Position numbers and translations under genes: made by a program. A stretch of DNA of 42,516 nucleotides. It comes from Bacteroidia bacterium. Lineage in GTDB: Bacteria; Bacteroidota; Bacteroidia; Cytophagales; Cyclobacteriaceae. This document shows positions 16,673 to 26,360 of the stretch, piece by piece (the stretch's first letter is position 1; each line of letters begins with the position of its first letter). The notes under the pieces were generated by a model. That model had not been told where the DNA came from, searched no databases, and worked only from the letters and a program-made list of their open reading frames with translations. The stretch is from positions 1 to 42,516 of the forward strand of contig JAUHYU010000038.1 of NCBI GenBank assembly GCA_030426345.1, read 5' to 3'.

Positions 16673-18022
16673 TTAATAACCTGGGTTTTGCGCGTCCTTA
16701 AGCGATGGATTATTTGTGATTTCGCTCAGAGGTATTGGCCAAAGTTCATCCTTTTCTGTCCAGTTGCTCGTGAATTCATCCATTACTGTTTTCGACCTTT
16801 CAGTCCGTTTTAGGTCGTACCATCTATGGCCTTCAAAACATAGTTCCATACGCCTTTCATTTTCTATTGCTAAAAGCATTTGATTTTTAGACGTACCCTG
16901 AATTAGTGGTACCCCGGCGCGCTGTCTAAGGATGTTCACATCAGAAACGGCACCGTCCTGTCCTGAGATATTATCTTGATTAGCCCTAGCTTCGGCTCGG
17001 ATCAGGTACATTTCAGCTAAGCGAAATACTTGGATATTGTCAAAAGGGCCATATCGTGTGATTGTCCAACCGTTGTCCGATCCCCTTGCATTTTTCCCGT
17101 CAAATTCTATAACAGATTTGCGATCACCGCCATCATTTTGCAGTGCCAGTACCATTTCACTTGAAGGGATAATTTCTCTTCTTCCTTCAAATAAATTATT
17201 CAATCCAAAATTGGTGGAAGTACCAGGATTGTCATTGGCACTGTAAACTATTTCGAGAATAGACTCACTGCTAAAGTCTGTTACTGCATCAGAAAAATTT
17301 TCTTCCAAAGTGTATTCATCCGTTCCGTTTCCGTCAATAACATCTGTAGCATATTTTTCCGCTTCAGCCCAGTTTTCGGTATATAAATAATATCTTGCGA
17401 GCAAAGCCTTGACTGCACCATTACTAGCTTCACCGGCATTAAAAGATTCTTCTGGCAATTTATCAAGGGCGTAAAGCAACTCTGACTCAACAAAATCTAA
17501 AGTTTCTTGTAAACTTGATCGGGTAATTACCCGATTATCCGCGACTACTGTTGTCGTAACAATTGGCATGCCTCCAAAAGTATAGGCACCCACAAAATAT
17601 GCATATGCTCTCAGAAAACTTGCAGCAGCTGTGATTTCATCAAACTCACTTTGCGGTATGTCTATATCGGGAAGACCTTCATTCAAGAAGCTCGCAATGT
17701 ACGACATGCTATAAACTACACCCCACATTGCACTAGCTGCACCATTTGATGCTGACATATCCTTGCTGCTGATTTCCCTGTATTGCGTGAAAGTTCCGTT
17801 ATGAATGAGATTATCTGCCGTAAAATCTCCCGCAATAATTTTCGGAGCACCAAGGTTAGCCAGATCACGATAAGCAGAAGTCAGCAGAACTCTGGCGGAA
17901 TTAACATCAGTAAGGACTTGATCACTGGTAATTAAATCCACGGGTTTGGGATTGAGAAGTTCATCGCAAGCGGACAAAACCAACAATAAGGAGACCAACG
18001 ATATGTAAATACAATTTTTCAT
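16673..18022 (-). CDS. susD: SusD/RagB-family surface binding lipoprotein
   Basis: A 449-residue SusD homologue with lipobox LVLSAC (Cys19). It shows the typical features: the N-terminal TDVNSARVLLTSAYRDL, an internal TPR-like section (LLARYYLYTENWAEAEKYA), and a conserved C-terminus with VFRLAEMYLIRAEARAN, DVNILRQRAGVP, ENERRMELCFEGHRWYDLKR and ELWPIPLSEI. SusD caps the SusC channel and binds the ligand on the cell surface. The ATG overlaps the SusC stop by one base. The family covers both glycan- and peptide-specific members; the protease in the operon argues for peptides. Confidence 0.96.
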   Translation of the reverse strand: MKNCIYISLVSLLLVLSACDELLNPKPVDLITSDQVLTDVNSARVLLTSAYRDLANLGAPKIIAGDFTADNLIHNGTFTQYREISSKDMSASNGAASAMWGVVYSMSYIASFLNEGLPDIDIPQSEFDEITAAASFLRAYAYFVGAYTFGGMPIVTTTVVADNRVITRSSLQETLDFVESELLYALDKLPEESFNAGEASNGAVKALLARYYLYTENWAEAEKYATDVIDGNGTDEYTLEENFSDAVTDFSSESILEIVYSANDNPGTSTNFGLNNLFEGRREIIPSSEMVLALQNDGGDRKSVIEFDGKNARGSDNGWTITRYGPFDNIQVFRLAEMYLIRAEARANQDNISGQDGAVSDVNILRQRAGVPLIQGTSKNQMLLAIENERRMELCFEGHRWYDLKRTERSKTVMDEFTSNWTEKDELWPIPLSEITNNPSLKDAQNPGY

Positions 18023-21000
18023 TAAAAACCTAAATTAAGTCCAATCAAAATGGTACGTACTTGTGGGAATGTATAAAGATCAAGCCCTTGTGCTGTTGTA
18101 GACCCGTCCAAGCTATTTACTTCAGGGTCTGCTCCGGTATAGTTGGTCAAAGTCCAAATATTGGTTCCGGAGGCATAAACCCTTAGTTTATTTAACTTAA
18201 ATTTTGCCAAAAGCTCTGGTTTCAAACTATACCCAACAGTAAAGTTTTTTATCCTCAGATACGAAGCATCTTCTACAAAACGTGAACTGAACCGGTTATT
18301 GTATGTATTGCCAAACTCATATTTGGGGATAGAGGTGATGTCTCCTTCCTTTTGCCATCTTCCTAAGGCAGCTCTGGATTGATTGTTTTCTATGTCTTCC
18401 CCAGAGTTGAGTAAGGTGGTATTCCCAAAATTGATCATTTCATTACCATAACTAAATTGGAAAAAGAGGGAAAGGTCAAACCCTTTGTAGGAGACGGAAT
18501 TGGTAAATCCTCCAAAAAAATCAGGTTGCGCATCGCCAATAAATGTACCATCAGCAGCCGTGAGTTCACCATCGTTATTTTTGTCATAATATATGGCATC
18601 GCCTGTTCCTGGGTCAACACCTAAGAATTTCAATCCCCAGAATGTACCCAAAGGTTTTCCTGAAGATACAATATGTGTACTATTTGTGAAGGTCTGATAT
18701 CCTGAAAACTGCGGTTCATCGGTTGCTAATTTTTTAATAATGTTTTTGTTTTGGGAGATATTAAACTGAGAAGTCCATCTCACTTCATTATCAACGTTTA
18801 CGGTAGAGATAGTAAGTTCCATGCCTTCATTAGTCACTTCTCCCAAATTTCCCAATATTGAGCCAAAACCTGTAGTGAATGGCAGTGCTTCGCTCAGGAG
18901 TAAGTCGTTGGTTTGATTATAATAATAATCGAAAATAAACTGGACTCTTCCCGCAAACAATGAAACATCTGCTCCAATGTCAAATTCAGTGGTTTGTTCC
19001 CAACCCAAGTCCGGGTTGCCTAATGTAGCCGGGCCAACTGCAGGAATACCATTATAAGCCGTGGTGGCTCCCCATGTGGCCAGATATTGAAAATTTCCTA
19101 TTCGTTCATTACCCGTCAACCCATAGCTGACACGGAATTTTAAATCATCGAGCCACGAAAGCCCTTGAAGTGCTTGCTCTTCCGAGGCCCTCCATCCCAA
19201 TGAAAAAGCAGGGAAAAATCCATATTTTCTGTCTTCACCAAATCTCGAGGAACCGTCGTATCTGGCGGTAGCTTTTGCCAGGTATTTACTTTTATATTTA
19301 TAATTGATTTCACCAAAAAAGGAAATCAATCCACTGTTTGCCATATAGGATGATCCGTCTTGAATTAGACCAGCCGATGAAAGATAGGTAAATTCATCAC
19401 TTGGGAACAAGATGCCTACTGTAGATCCATTTCTGGAAGTTCGGCTAATGAATTCTGTGCCAGCTATCCCGCCGATATTATGCACATCCCCAATAGAAGT
19501 ATTATATACAAATATGTTGCTATTGAGGATAGTAGAACCCTCAGAAGTACTGTAAATTCCATAACCCTGTTGTCCAACACTTTCCAGAAAACCTCCAATG
19601 GCAGAGGTAGTAGGCTCAAACTGGTCTTCGATGGTAGAGGTGTAGTCCAAGCTCAGCTTAGATGTAAAGTGAAGGTTTGGAATAATTTCATATTTAGCAT
19701 AAATACTGCTGATAAGTTTTGATGCATAGGTGTCGAAACGGGGCTCAGTTGCCTGTCCCACGGCATTGAAATTGGGAAAACCTGCATAACCGTTATTTCC
19801 GGGTGCATATAGGCTCCCCTCTTCGTCGTAAGGTTGGTAATAGGGCAGGCTGGTAAGCGCCGCATTGTAAACACCATCTAAAAAGTTATCACCTTTCACC
19901 CTATTGTTTTTGGTGCGGGCTAGGTTTAGGTTCAAGCCAAAAGAGAGTCGGCTTGTGGCTTTGTGATCAATATTTGCCACCATGGTAGCCCGTTTAAAAT
20001 CATTGTTCAACATTACGCCTTCTTCACCCCTATAGGCACCACTTAAATAAAATTGTGTTTTTTCGGATCCTCCTCTAACGGATAGTTGGTATTGTTGCAT
20101 GAGGGCCTGTCGCATAACTTCATCTTGCCAATTGGTGTTCACTGCATCCGTCACTCCGGGGATTCCGGCATCATCAGGATCTTCTTCTGCATGGAACATT
20201 GTCTCGCGCTGGAGCTGTAGCAGTTCTTTGGCATTGAGTACATCAATGGTATTCGTCGGGTCGATAACGCCTCTTTGTACATCTAATTCAAACGTAGTTG
20301 GCGCACCAATAGCTCCTCTTTTGGTGGTGATTATCACAACGCCATTTGCAGCACGTGATCCATATATGGCTTTTGCCGAAGCATCTTTTAGTATCTCAAT
20401 TGACTCAATATCATTTGGGTTGATCGCCGCTAAGGCATTGTCATTTTGACCTCCAAAGCTTCTTGAAGAGAGCCCGCCATCACGAATTGGAACACCATCC
20501 ACTATATACAACGGGCGATTGGAACTAGAAATAGAAGAATTGCCACGAACACGAACCATAATTCCTCCACCAGGAGTCCCGGAAGATTGTGTCACAGATA
20601 CACCGGATACCTGACCTTGTAGCGCCTGATCTATACCGGAAATCGGCATATCCTTGACTATCGCCGGATCCAAGGAAGATATAGATCCGATTACATCAGC
20701 CTTGCTCTGAGACGAATACCCGGTGACTACGATTTCTTCCAATTGCTTGGTGTCTTCGGTCATGGTTACATTGATGATACTTCTATTATTTATAGGCTCC
20801 TCTATTGTATTGTATCCGATATATGAAAAAACCAAAAGTTCGGCGTTAGCCGGAATAGAAATTTTATATGCCCCGTTAAACTCAGAAATAGTACCTGTGG
20901 ATGTGCCTTTAATGAAAATATTGACTCCCGGTATAGGATCGTTATTCAACCCAGTTACTTTTCCGGAAATGGATATTTCCTTTTCCTGAGAAAAGAGAGA

Positions 21001-21048
21001 GAATGAAGTGAATACAAAAAATAAAAATATAAGTAAAGCTCTAATCAT
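18022..21048 (-). CDS. susC: SusC/RagA-family TonB-dependent outer-membrane transporter
   Basis: A 1008-residue TonB-dependent transporter. After a signal peptide (ending SLFSQ) there is a carboxypeptidase-regulatory-like domain (ISGKVTGLNNDPIPGVNIF, about 27-108), a TonB-box region (LEEIVVTGYSS) and a plug domain with the family signature VRVRGNSSISSSNRPLYIVDG. A 22-strand barrel ends in VRTILIGLNLGF. No STN domain precedes it, so an anti-sigma/ECF control system is not indicated. It is the first gene of a five-gene operon with SusD, two lipoproteins and the subtilisin. It moves the captured ligand into the periplasm using TonB energy. Confidence 0.97.
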   Translation of the reverse strand: MIRALLIFLFFVFTSFSLFSQEKEISISGKVTGLNNDPIPGVNIFIKGTSTGTISEFNGAYKISIPANAELLVFSYIGYNTIEEPINNRSIINVTMTEDTKQLEEIVVTGYSSQSKADVIGSISSLDPAIVKDMPISGIDQALQGQVSGVSVTQSSGTPGGGIMVRVRGNSSISSSNRPLYIVDGVPIRDGGLSSRSFGGQNDNALAAINPNDIESIEILKDASAKAIYGSRAANGVVIITTKRGAIGAPTTFELDVQRGVIDPTNTIDVLNAKELLQLQRETMFHAEEDPDDAGIPGVTDAVNTNWQDEVMRQALMQQYQLSVRGGSEKTQFYLSGAYRGEEGVMLNNDFKRATMVANIDHKATSRLSFGLNLNLARTKNNRVKGDNFLDGVYNAALTSLPYYQPYDEEGSLYAPGNNGYAGFPNFNAVGQATEPRFDTYASKLISSIYAKYEIIPNLHFTSKLSLDYTSTIEDQFEPTTSAIGGFLESVGQQGYGIYSTSEGSTILNSNIFVYNTSIGDVHNIGGIAGTEFISRTSRNGSTVGILFPSDEFTYLSSAGLIQDGSSYMANSGLISFFGEINYKYKSKYLAKATARYDGSSRFGEDRKYGFFPAFSLGWRASEEQALQGLSWLDDLKFRVSYGLTGNERIGNFQYLATWGATTAYNGIPAVGPATLGNPDLGWEQTTEFDIGADVSLFAGRVQFIFDYYYNQTNDLLLSEALPFTTGFGSILGNLGEVTNEGMELTISTVNVDNEVRWTSQFNISQNKNIIKKLATDEPQFSGYQTFTNSTHIVSSGKPLGTFWGLKFLGVDPGTGDAIYYDKNNDGELTAADGTFIGDAQPDFFGGFTNSVSYKGFDLSLFFQFSYGNEMINFGNTTLLNSGEDIENNQSRAALGRWQKEGDITSIPKYEFGNTYNNRFSSRFVEDASYLRIKNFTVGYSLKPELLAKFKLNKLRVYASGTNIWTLTNYTGADPEVNSLDGSTTAQGLDLYTFPQVRTILIGLNLGF

Positions 21049-21354
21049 CCATGCGCTTCATAAGGATCCAAATAATACTCTTTGATAAAATGAAAAGTAT
21101 AAAGTTTAATTGTACAACGCAATATAATTTTAATTCAATATAATTCTTTGTGTCATTAATATTAATCTATCAGAAGCGATAATTTTTTTAATATTTCGAT
21201 AATCTAATTGAATTGTCTTGTGATCGACAGGTTGATATTTCATGGAAAAAGCATGCTTTTTCCATGAAATGAAAGATTGTCTCCCAAATGTGCAACCTAT
21301 TTGTTTAGACACGCATCTATATTGAAAACCTTTACCAACTAAATACTTTCAACG
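21049..21354. other. Divergent intergenic region between susC and the TSGGS-repeat gene
   Basis: 306 bases without a gene. It must hold the promoters of the SusCD-protease operon (leftward) and of the TSGGS-repeat gene (rightward). I found no full TANNTTTG element on either strand. The one striking structure is the 34-bp palindrome at 21237-21270. Confidence 0.6.
21237..21270. repeat. 34-bp perfect palindrome
   Basis: Both arms match without a mismatch. The centre is AAAAAGCATGCTTTTT and the outer parts are ATTTCATGG and CCATGAAAT. The palindrome lies between two divergent genes, so it cannot terminate either of them. It shares the CCATGAAA and AAAGCATG words with the dispersed motif seen elsewhere in the window. 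Confidence 0.8.
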
Positions 21355-22290
21355 ATGAAAACTAAAACCCTTAATTTTTCCATGGCATTTGCATTTTGTG
21401 TTATGACTTGTCTTTTTGCCATAAAGACAAACGCCGCTAAGTCTCTTGATACCCCATTTCTTACCAGATCTTTTGATCTCACTTCAGGAGAGCTTAAAGT
21501 CAGTACATCCGGAGGGTCGATACGCGTGGAAGGTGGGAATACTAATAAAGTACTTGTCGAAATGTATGTGAAATCCAGTAGGCATAGTGATGCTAAGATG
21601 AAGGAAATATTGGAAGAAGATTATGAAATTAGTATTGAGAAGAGCGGTTCGACAGTTCAGGCATCAGCAAAAAGAACAGGGAGAAGTTGGTCTAACAATG
21701 GAATCAGCATATCCTTTGTAGTATATACGCCAAAGGATTTTGAATGTGTTTTACATACTAGTGGCGGCTCACTGAAAATATCAGGAGTCAGTGGGAATAA
21801 CCATAAAATGAATACGAGCGGTGGAAGTATTACAGCGGAAGATATGATGGGTGATTTAGATGCTACTACATCTGGTGGCTCGATCAATGTTGAGGATTTT
21901 AATGGAAATCTCGATGCTAGGACTAGTGGGGGTTCCATCAACCTTGAAGATATAATAGGAGACATTGATGTGTCTACATCAGGTGGTGGGATAAAAATCA
22001 ATGACGTGGTTGGCAGCGTACACGCAACTACAAGCGGCGGGAGCATCAATGCCAACATTTCCTCATTAAAAGACCAATTGGTACTTAAAACCAGCGGTGG
22101 CAGTGTTCGTGCGACTATACCTTCAGGCCTTGGTTTGGACCTTGACCTACGAGGAAACCGGGTAAATACATCATTGAATAATTTCAGTGGGGAGTCGAAA
22201 TCCAACCGTGTGCAGGGAACTGTGAATGGCGGAGGAATCGAAGTATTGCTTGCTACCTCCGGAGGTAGTGTGAATCTTAATTATAAATAA
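21355..22290 (+). CDS. Exported TSGGS-repeat protein (DUF4097-like beta-helix)
   Basis: A 311-residue protein with a signal peptide (ending KTNAA) and about nine copies of a TSGGS(I/L/V) motif. Five consecutive copies are spaced close to 18 residues apart, with intervening segments such as INVEDFNGNLDAR. This periodicity is that of a right-handed beta-helix, as in DUF4097 and head-GIN/adhesin-like proteins. No catalytic motif is visible. The gene is transcribed away from the SusC operon and towards the GH92 gene. An envelope structural or stress-related role is plausible but not shown. Confidence 0.8.
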   Translation: MKTKTLNFSMAFAFCVMTCLFAIKTNAAKSLDTPFLTRSFDLTSGELKVSTSGGSIRVEGGNTNKVLVEMYVKSSRHSDAKMKEILEEDYEISIEKSGSTVQASAKRTGRSWSNNGISISFVVYTPKDFECVLHTSGGSLKISGVSGNNHKMNTSGGSITAEDMMGDLDATTSGGSINVEDFNGNLDARTSGGSINLEDIIGDIDVSTSGGGIKINDVVGSVHATTSGGSINANISSLKDQLVLKTSGGSVRATIPSGLGLDLDLRGNRVNTSLNNFSGESKSNRVQGTVNGGGIEVLLATSGGSVNLNYK

Positions 22291-22323
22291 AAGTAACAGT
22301 TTAGGTGAACGAGATAAGGGGCA

Positions 22324-24648
22324 TCACTCTGGTGATTCTGTCGATAGGGAAAATGGATAACTTTTTTTATCGGCACCTCTTTTCTTTTCAGGTTTATTGT
22401 TCATATAGAATTTCATCGTTCCGCCATCCATTATGTCTTCATGCGAAATCCAGTTATTTTCGTAGCGATTTCCGTTTAGTTCTACTTTGTCAACATATAC
22501 ATTCTCCGAACTGTTATCCGGAGCTTCAATCACAAATCGGTTTCCATTAGAGAATGAAAGTGTAGCCTTTTTAAATAATGGCGCTCCTAATACGTAACTT
22601 GGATTTCCTGGTGTGACGGGATAAAACCCCAAGGCACTCAACACATACCATGCGGATAATTGACCATTGTCTTCATCTCCGGGATAACCATCAGGAGTTG
22701 GATGGTACAAATCATCTAATATTGAACGCACCAATTTCTGGGTTTTCCAAGGTTGGCTTGTGTAGTTATAAAGGTATGGGATGTGCTGTACCTGAGGACT
22801 TCCATGTGCATATTGGCCTTTATTGGCTAGCACCATCTCCGTCATTTGATGAGTTACTTTCCCATAAGTGCCCACTTTAAACTCAGAAGGTGTACTAAAT
22901 ACTTGATCCAGTTTTTGAATGAACTTTTTGTCTCCGCCCATGAGGTTTATTAGTCCTTGCATATCATGTGGCACAGACCATGAATATTGCCAGGCATTTC
23001 CTTCTAAAAAAGGGCCTCCCCACTCTATAGGATCAAATGGTTCATGCCAACTCATGTCAGCATTGCGGCCTTGCATAAAGGTGGTCTTTGGATCAAAGAC
23101 ATTTTTGTAATTGAATGGCCTGTCTTGAAACTGGGATATATCATCTGTAAGTTCCATTTTTTTGGCCATTTGCAGGATGCAAAAATCATCATAAGCATAA
23201 GCCAATGTTTTGCTAGTGGCCTCTTTAAATTCAGGATAAGGAACAAATCCATTATTATTGTACTCTTTGATGCCATCTCTGCCTGGAGCCCAGTGAGGAG
23301 CCGTAACACGAGCATCTTTTTTCATTGCCTGATAAGCCAACTCTACATCAAAATCATCAATGCCTTTTAGATAAGCATCTGCAAAAAGAGATGCCCCATG
23401 GCTGCCAATCTTCACCTTGCGATAACCGGGGCTGGGCCATATCGGAAGCCATCCGCCTTCTTTATAGGCATTTAACAAGCCCTTCATGATGTTGGCATTG
23501 CGCTCGGGGTACATGATGGTATAAAATGGAAATAACGCTCGATAAACATCCCAATAACCAATATCTGTAAAAAGATAACCCGGCCGGGTATTGCCGTTGA
23601 ATGGACTGTAATGGACCATTTTACCTTCTTCGCTAATTTCATAAAAGACCCTCGGATACAACAGCATTCTGTAGAAAGAGGTGTAAAACATTTCCCTCTG
23701 CTCTGCAGTTGATCCCTCTATGATTATTTTGTTTAATTCTGTATTCCAAGTTTGGTTTAGTTTTATTTTTAACTGATCAAAAGTAAATCTGGTGATTTCC
23801 CTATTTAGGTTGACGACAGATTGCGGCATACTGATGAATGAAGTGGCAATTTTTACGTTGACCTGCTCATTTTTGGAGGTTCTGAAACGTAAAGCAACGC
23901 CGGTATGATCACCTTCGATTTCTCTTTGTAGGGTTTTAAGCGAGTCGTCATTCCAAGTCGTAAAGCCATCAAAAGGCTTGTCGAAATCTGCAACGAAGTA
24001 GGTTGCAAAATTTTTGGGAGTACCGCCATTATTATTTTTGCACCAACCAATGATCCGTTGCATACTTGGAAGTACTTTTATGTATGAGCCACCGGGAAAG
24101 GCATCAAACATGATCCAGGATGATTGAGATTCTGGAAAAGTAAAGCGCATCATGGCTCCGCGTGAAGTTGCAGTCATTTCTGCGGTGATTTTTTTTTCAT
24201 AAAAATCTACCTGATAGTAATTGGGCAACGAGACTTCACCTGTATGGTAAAAATTCAAAGCCCTGCTTTCGGCATCAACTTTCAACTCACCCTCTGCCGG
24301 CATCACGGCAAATGCACCATAATCACCCATCCATGGACTAGGTTGGTGGGTACACCTAAACCCATTGATCGACTTGGATTCGTAGTTGTAGATCCATTTG
24401 CTATCCAGTGGCTCCGTCTGTGGTGTCCAAAAATTCATGCCCCAGGGGTGAGCCACTGTGGGGTAGGTATTTCCATTTGACAGCTCCATGTTGGATTGTG
24501 TCCCGATTCGTGGATTTACAAATTGCACGAGGTTGGATTGGTCACTTGGAAATCTGGAAAAATCTCTGAATTTACAATTAGAAAGAAGTATTGCTGATAA
24601 AGAGATGAAGAATAATATAGTACTATGAGATGAAATATATTTCAGCAT
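22324..24648 (-). CDS. GH92 alpha-mannosidase lipoprotein
   Basis: A 774-residue lipoprotein (lipobox LLSNC, Cys25) of glycoside hydrolase family 92. These are calcium-dependent exo-acting alpha-mannosidases, usually acting on N-glycan or yeast-type mannose. Family motifs run through the protein: NTYPTVAHPWGMNFWTPQT, FRCTHQPSPWMGDYG, GYWDVYRALFPFY, WLPIWPSPGYR, FLEGNAWQYSW (probable acid Glu549), and GYPGDEDNGQLSAWYVLSA (Asp658/Asp660 region, probable base). It lies between the SusCD-protease operon and the DNA nuclease gene, converging on the TSGGS gene. Together with the protease it could strip mannose-bearing glycoproteins. Confidence 0.95.
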   Translation of the reverse strand: MLKYISSHSTILFFISLSAILLSNCKFRDFSRFPSDQSNLVQFVNPRIGTQSNMELSNGNTYPTVAHPWGMNFWTPQTEPLDSKWIYNYESKSINGFRCTHQPSPWMGDYGAFAVMPAEGELKVDAESRALNFYHTGEVSLPNYYQVDFYEKKITAEMTATSRGAMMRFTFPESQSSWIMFDAFPGGSYIKVLPSMQRIIGWCKNNNGGTPKNFATYFVADFDKPFDGFTTWNDDSLKTLQREIEGDHTGVALRFRTSKNEQVNVKIATSFISMPQSVVNLNREITRFTFDQLKIKLNQTWNTELNKIIIEGSTAEQREMFYTSFYRMLLYPRVFYEISEEGKMVHYSPFNGNTRPGYLFTDIGYWDVYRALFPFYTIMYPERNANIMKGLLNAYKEGGWLPIWPSPGYRKVKIGSHGASLFADAYLKGIDDFDVELAYQAMKKDARVTAPHWAPGRDGIKEYNNNGFVPYPEFKEATSKTLAYAYDDFCILQMAKKMELTDDISQFQDRPFNYKNVFDPKTTFMQGRNADMSWHEPFDPIEWGGPFLEGNAWQYSWSVPHDMQGLINLMGGDKKFIQKLDQVFSTPSEFKVGTYGKVTHQMTEMVLANKGQYAHGSPQVQHIPYLYNYTSQPWKTQKLVRSILDDLYHPTPDGYPGDEDNGQLSAWYVLSALGFYPVTPGNPSYVLGAPLFKKATLSFSNGNRFVIEAPDNSSENVYVDKVELNGNRYENNWISHEDIMDGGTMKFYMNNKPEKKRGADKKSYPFSLSTESPE

Positions 24649-24804
24649 ATTGATTTTTCTCCTGATCCAGTGAAAGGGCTAAATTTCTTAAAAAACGAAT
24701 TCTTAAACTAAGAAATTGCGGATATTTTCATAGAAGGAGGAAATTGAGTGGATAAGACAATTTATGTGCGATGGGATTTGCTTGGCAGCTATGTTTATTT
24801 TGTA

Positions 24805-24829
24805 AAAAGCATGGATTTTCCATGCTTTT
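24805..24829. repeat. Hairpin related to the dispersed palindrome
   Basis: AAAAGCATGGA and TCCATGCTTTT form a perfect 11-bp inverted repeat around TTT. It lies between divergent genes, so it is not placed to terminate either one. It shares the AAAGCATG and TCCATG words with the 34-bp palindrome at 21237. Confidence 0.65.
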
Positions 24830-24903
24830 ACCGAGCCGTTTCACTAAAAGGCATCGTGTAAAAATGAAGCGAATTACATTAGTAATTTGCTATTTTGATT
24901 AGT

Positions 24904-24911
24904 TATATTTG
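24904..24911 (+). promoter_or_regulatory. Candidate -7 promoter box for nuclease gene
   Basis: TATATTTG matches the Bacteroidota -7 consensus TANNTTTG exactly and lies 16 bases before the TTG start codon. The nearest TTTG upstream is only 14 bases away, shorter than the usual 19 or so, so the -33 element is uncertain. The leader would be very short. Confidence 0.35.
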
Positions 24912-24927
24912 AAAGCGAATTGTCTTT

Positions 24928-26316
24928 TTGCTAAAAAAATTAGTTGACTTGTATTCAATCGTTGACATAGAAACTACCGGAGGTTCCTCCAGATCGCATA
25001 AAATCATTGAAGTAGCCATTGTGAGCTTTGACGGACAACAAATTGTTGATACCTACTCCACACTGATCAACCCGGGCAAATATGTGCCTCCATTTATCAC
25101 GTCACTGACAGGGATCAGCAACGATATGATTGAGGATGCCCCTTCATTTGAAGATGTGGCGCAAGAAATCCTGAAACGCACAGAAGGACAAATATTCGTA
25201 GCGCACAACGTCAATTTTGATTTTAGTTTTCTCCGTCAGGAGTTTGGTCTTTTGGGTATTAAGTTTGAACGCAAAAAACTTTGTACCGTGAGGCTGGCGC
25301 GAAGGATTTTACCCGGATTCAAATCTTATGGATTAGGAGCGCTTTCTAGTGCTTTGGATATTCAGATTCAAGGAAGACATAGGGCGTTAGGAGATGCGGA
25401 GGCAACAGCGAAAATATTGGGAATTTTAATCGAACAGGACAAGGATGGTTTTATAGGACATTCGCTGAAGAAAAATTCTAAAGAGGCAACACTTCCACCA
25501 CATATGTCCAAAGAAGAGTATGACGAATTGCCGGAAAAATCGGGCGTATATTATTTTCATAATGATAAAGGAAAAGTGGTGTACGTTGGCAAGGCGAAGA
25601 ATATCAAGAGTAGGGTTACAAGCCATTTTACTGGAGAATCAGGAGGGTCGAAGCGGCTATTTCATGAAAATATTCATCATATCAGTTATGAGCTAACAGG
25701 CAATGAACTCATCGCTTTACTGCTGGAATCCAGAGAGATCAAGCGCCTGTGGCCTGAATACAATCGAGCGCAAAAATATACGTCAAAAAACCATGCGCTT
25801 TATTTGTACACGGACCGAAATGGATACATGCGATTTACAGTTTCTAAAATGCAGCCCGGAGCTCATGCGCTTGCCAGTTTCAGCAATTTCCAGGAGGGGC
25901 GAAGTTATGTACATGATCTTGTGAAAAAGTATAAACTTTGTCCAAAGCTCAGCGGCTTGCAAAAGTCACCAGGAACTTGTTTTGACGTGCATCTGGGAAG
26001 TTGTGATGGTGCCTGCGAAGGAAAAATTACATCGGAATACTATAATGTCAGGATGGAGCATGCGATACTATCCATCGATAGTGAGAAAAAAACATTTGCC
26101 ATAGTGGGGAAGGGAAGGTCGGCGGAGGAACGGACGTTTGTTTTGATAGAAAATGGCATGTACATCGGTCATGGATTTACAGACCATTTTTTGCGTGCCG
26201 AGACGTTCGAGGATTTAAAAGGTCGGGTGCAGGGATACCCGGACAATCAGGACATCCAAAAAATCCTGAGGCTTTATTTGAAACAAACCAATGGAGATCA
26301 GTTGCTGTATTTTTGA
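24928..26316 (+). CDS. DnaQ-type 3'-5' exonuclease fused to GIY-YIG (UvrC-like) nuclease
   Basis: A 462-residue two-domain protein. The N-terminal part is a DEDDh exonuclease: VDIETTGG (first acidic pair), HNVNFDFSFL and HRALGDAEAT. From about residue 200 a GIY-YIG domain follows (SGVYYFHNDKGKVVYVGKAKNIKSRV, with the Glu in LLLESREI), as in the N-terminal nuclease of UvrC and Cho. This domain pairing is widespread in Bacteroidota and Actinobacteria and points to DNA repair. There is no in-frame ATG: an in-frame TGA lies at 24910-24912. The start is therefore a TTG, at 24928 or at 24949, where homologues usually begin just before YxIVDIETTGG. The C-terminus has no recognised domain but contains Cys residues (CFDVHLGSCDGACEG). 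Confidence 0.9.
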   Translation: MLKKLVDLYSIVDIETTGGSSRSHKIIEVAIVSFDGQQIVDTYSTLINPGKYVPPFITSLTGISNDMIEDAPSFEDVAQEILKRTEGQIFVAHNVNFDFSFLRQEFGLLGIKFERKKLCTVRLARRILPGFKSYGLGALSSALDIQIQGRHRALGDAEATAKILGILIEQDKDGFIGHSLKKNSKEATLPPHMSKEEYDELPEKSGVYYFHNDKGKVVYVGKAKNIKSRVTSHFTGESGGSKRLFHENIHHISYELTGNELIALLLESREIKRLWPEYNRAQKYTSKNHALYLYTDRNGYMRFTVSKMQPGAHALASFSNFQEGRSYVHDLVKKYKLCPKLSGLQKSPGTCFDVHLGSCDGACEGKITSEYYNVRMEHAILSIDSEKKTFAIVGKGRSAEERTFVLIENGMYIGHGFTDHFLRAETFEDLKGRVQGYPDNQDIQKILRLYLKQTNGDQLLYF

Positions 26317-26360
26317 TGGAATCCATTATGCCTTTTGGTATTCTACTTCTTGAAAAGCAT

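Larger units (their letters stand above)
24649..24927. other. Divergent intergenic region between GH92 and nuclease genes
   Basis: 279 bases without a gene. It holds the leftward promoter of the GH92 gene, a candidate -7 box for the nuclease gene (24904-24911) and the hairpin at 24805-24829. I see nothing else in it. Confidence 0.5.

Noticed and set aside
21657-22205. Minus-strand frame of 182 codons rich in Pro and Leu
   Set aside because: Its regular pattern is the antisense reading of the TSGGS repeats.
22334-22350. ATCAC / GTGAT hairpin near the GH92 stop
   Set aside because: It lies within the GH92 coding region, is short, and has no T-run.
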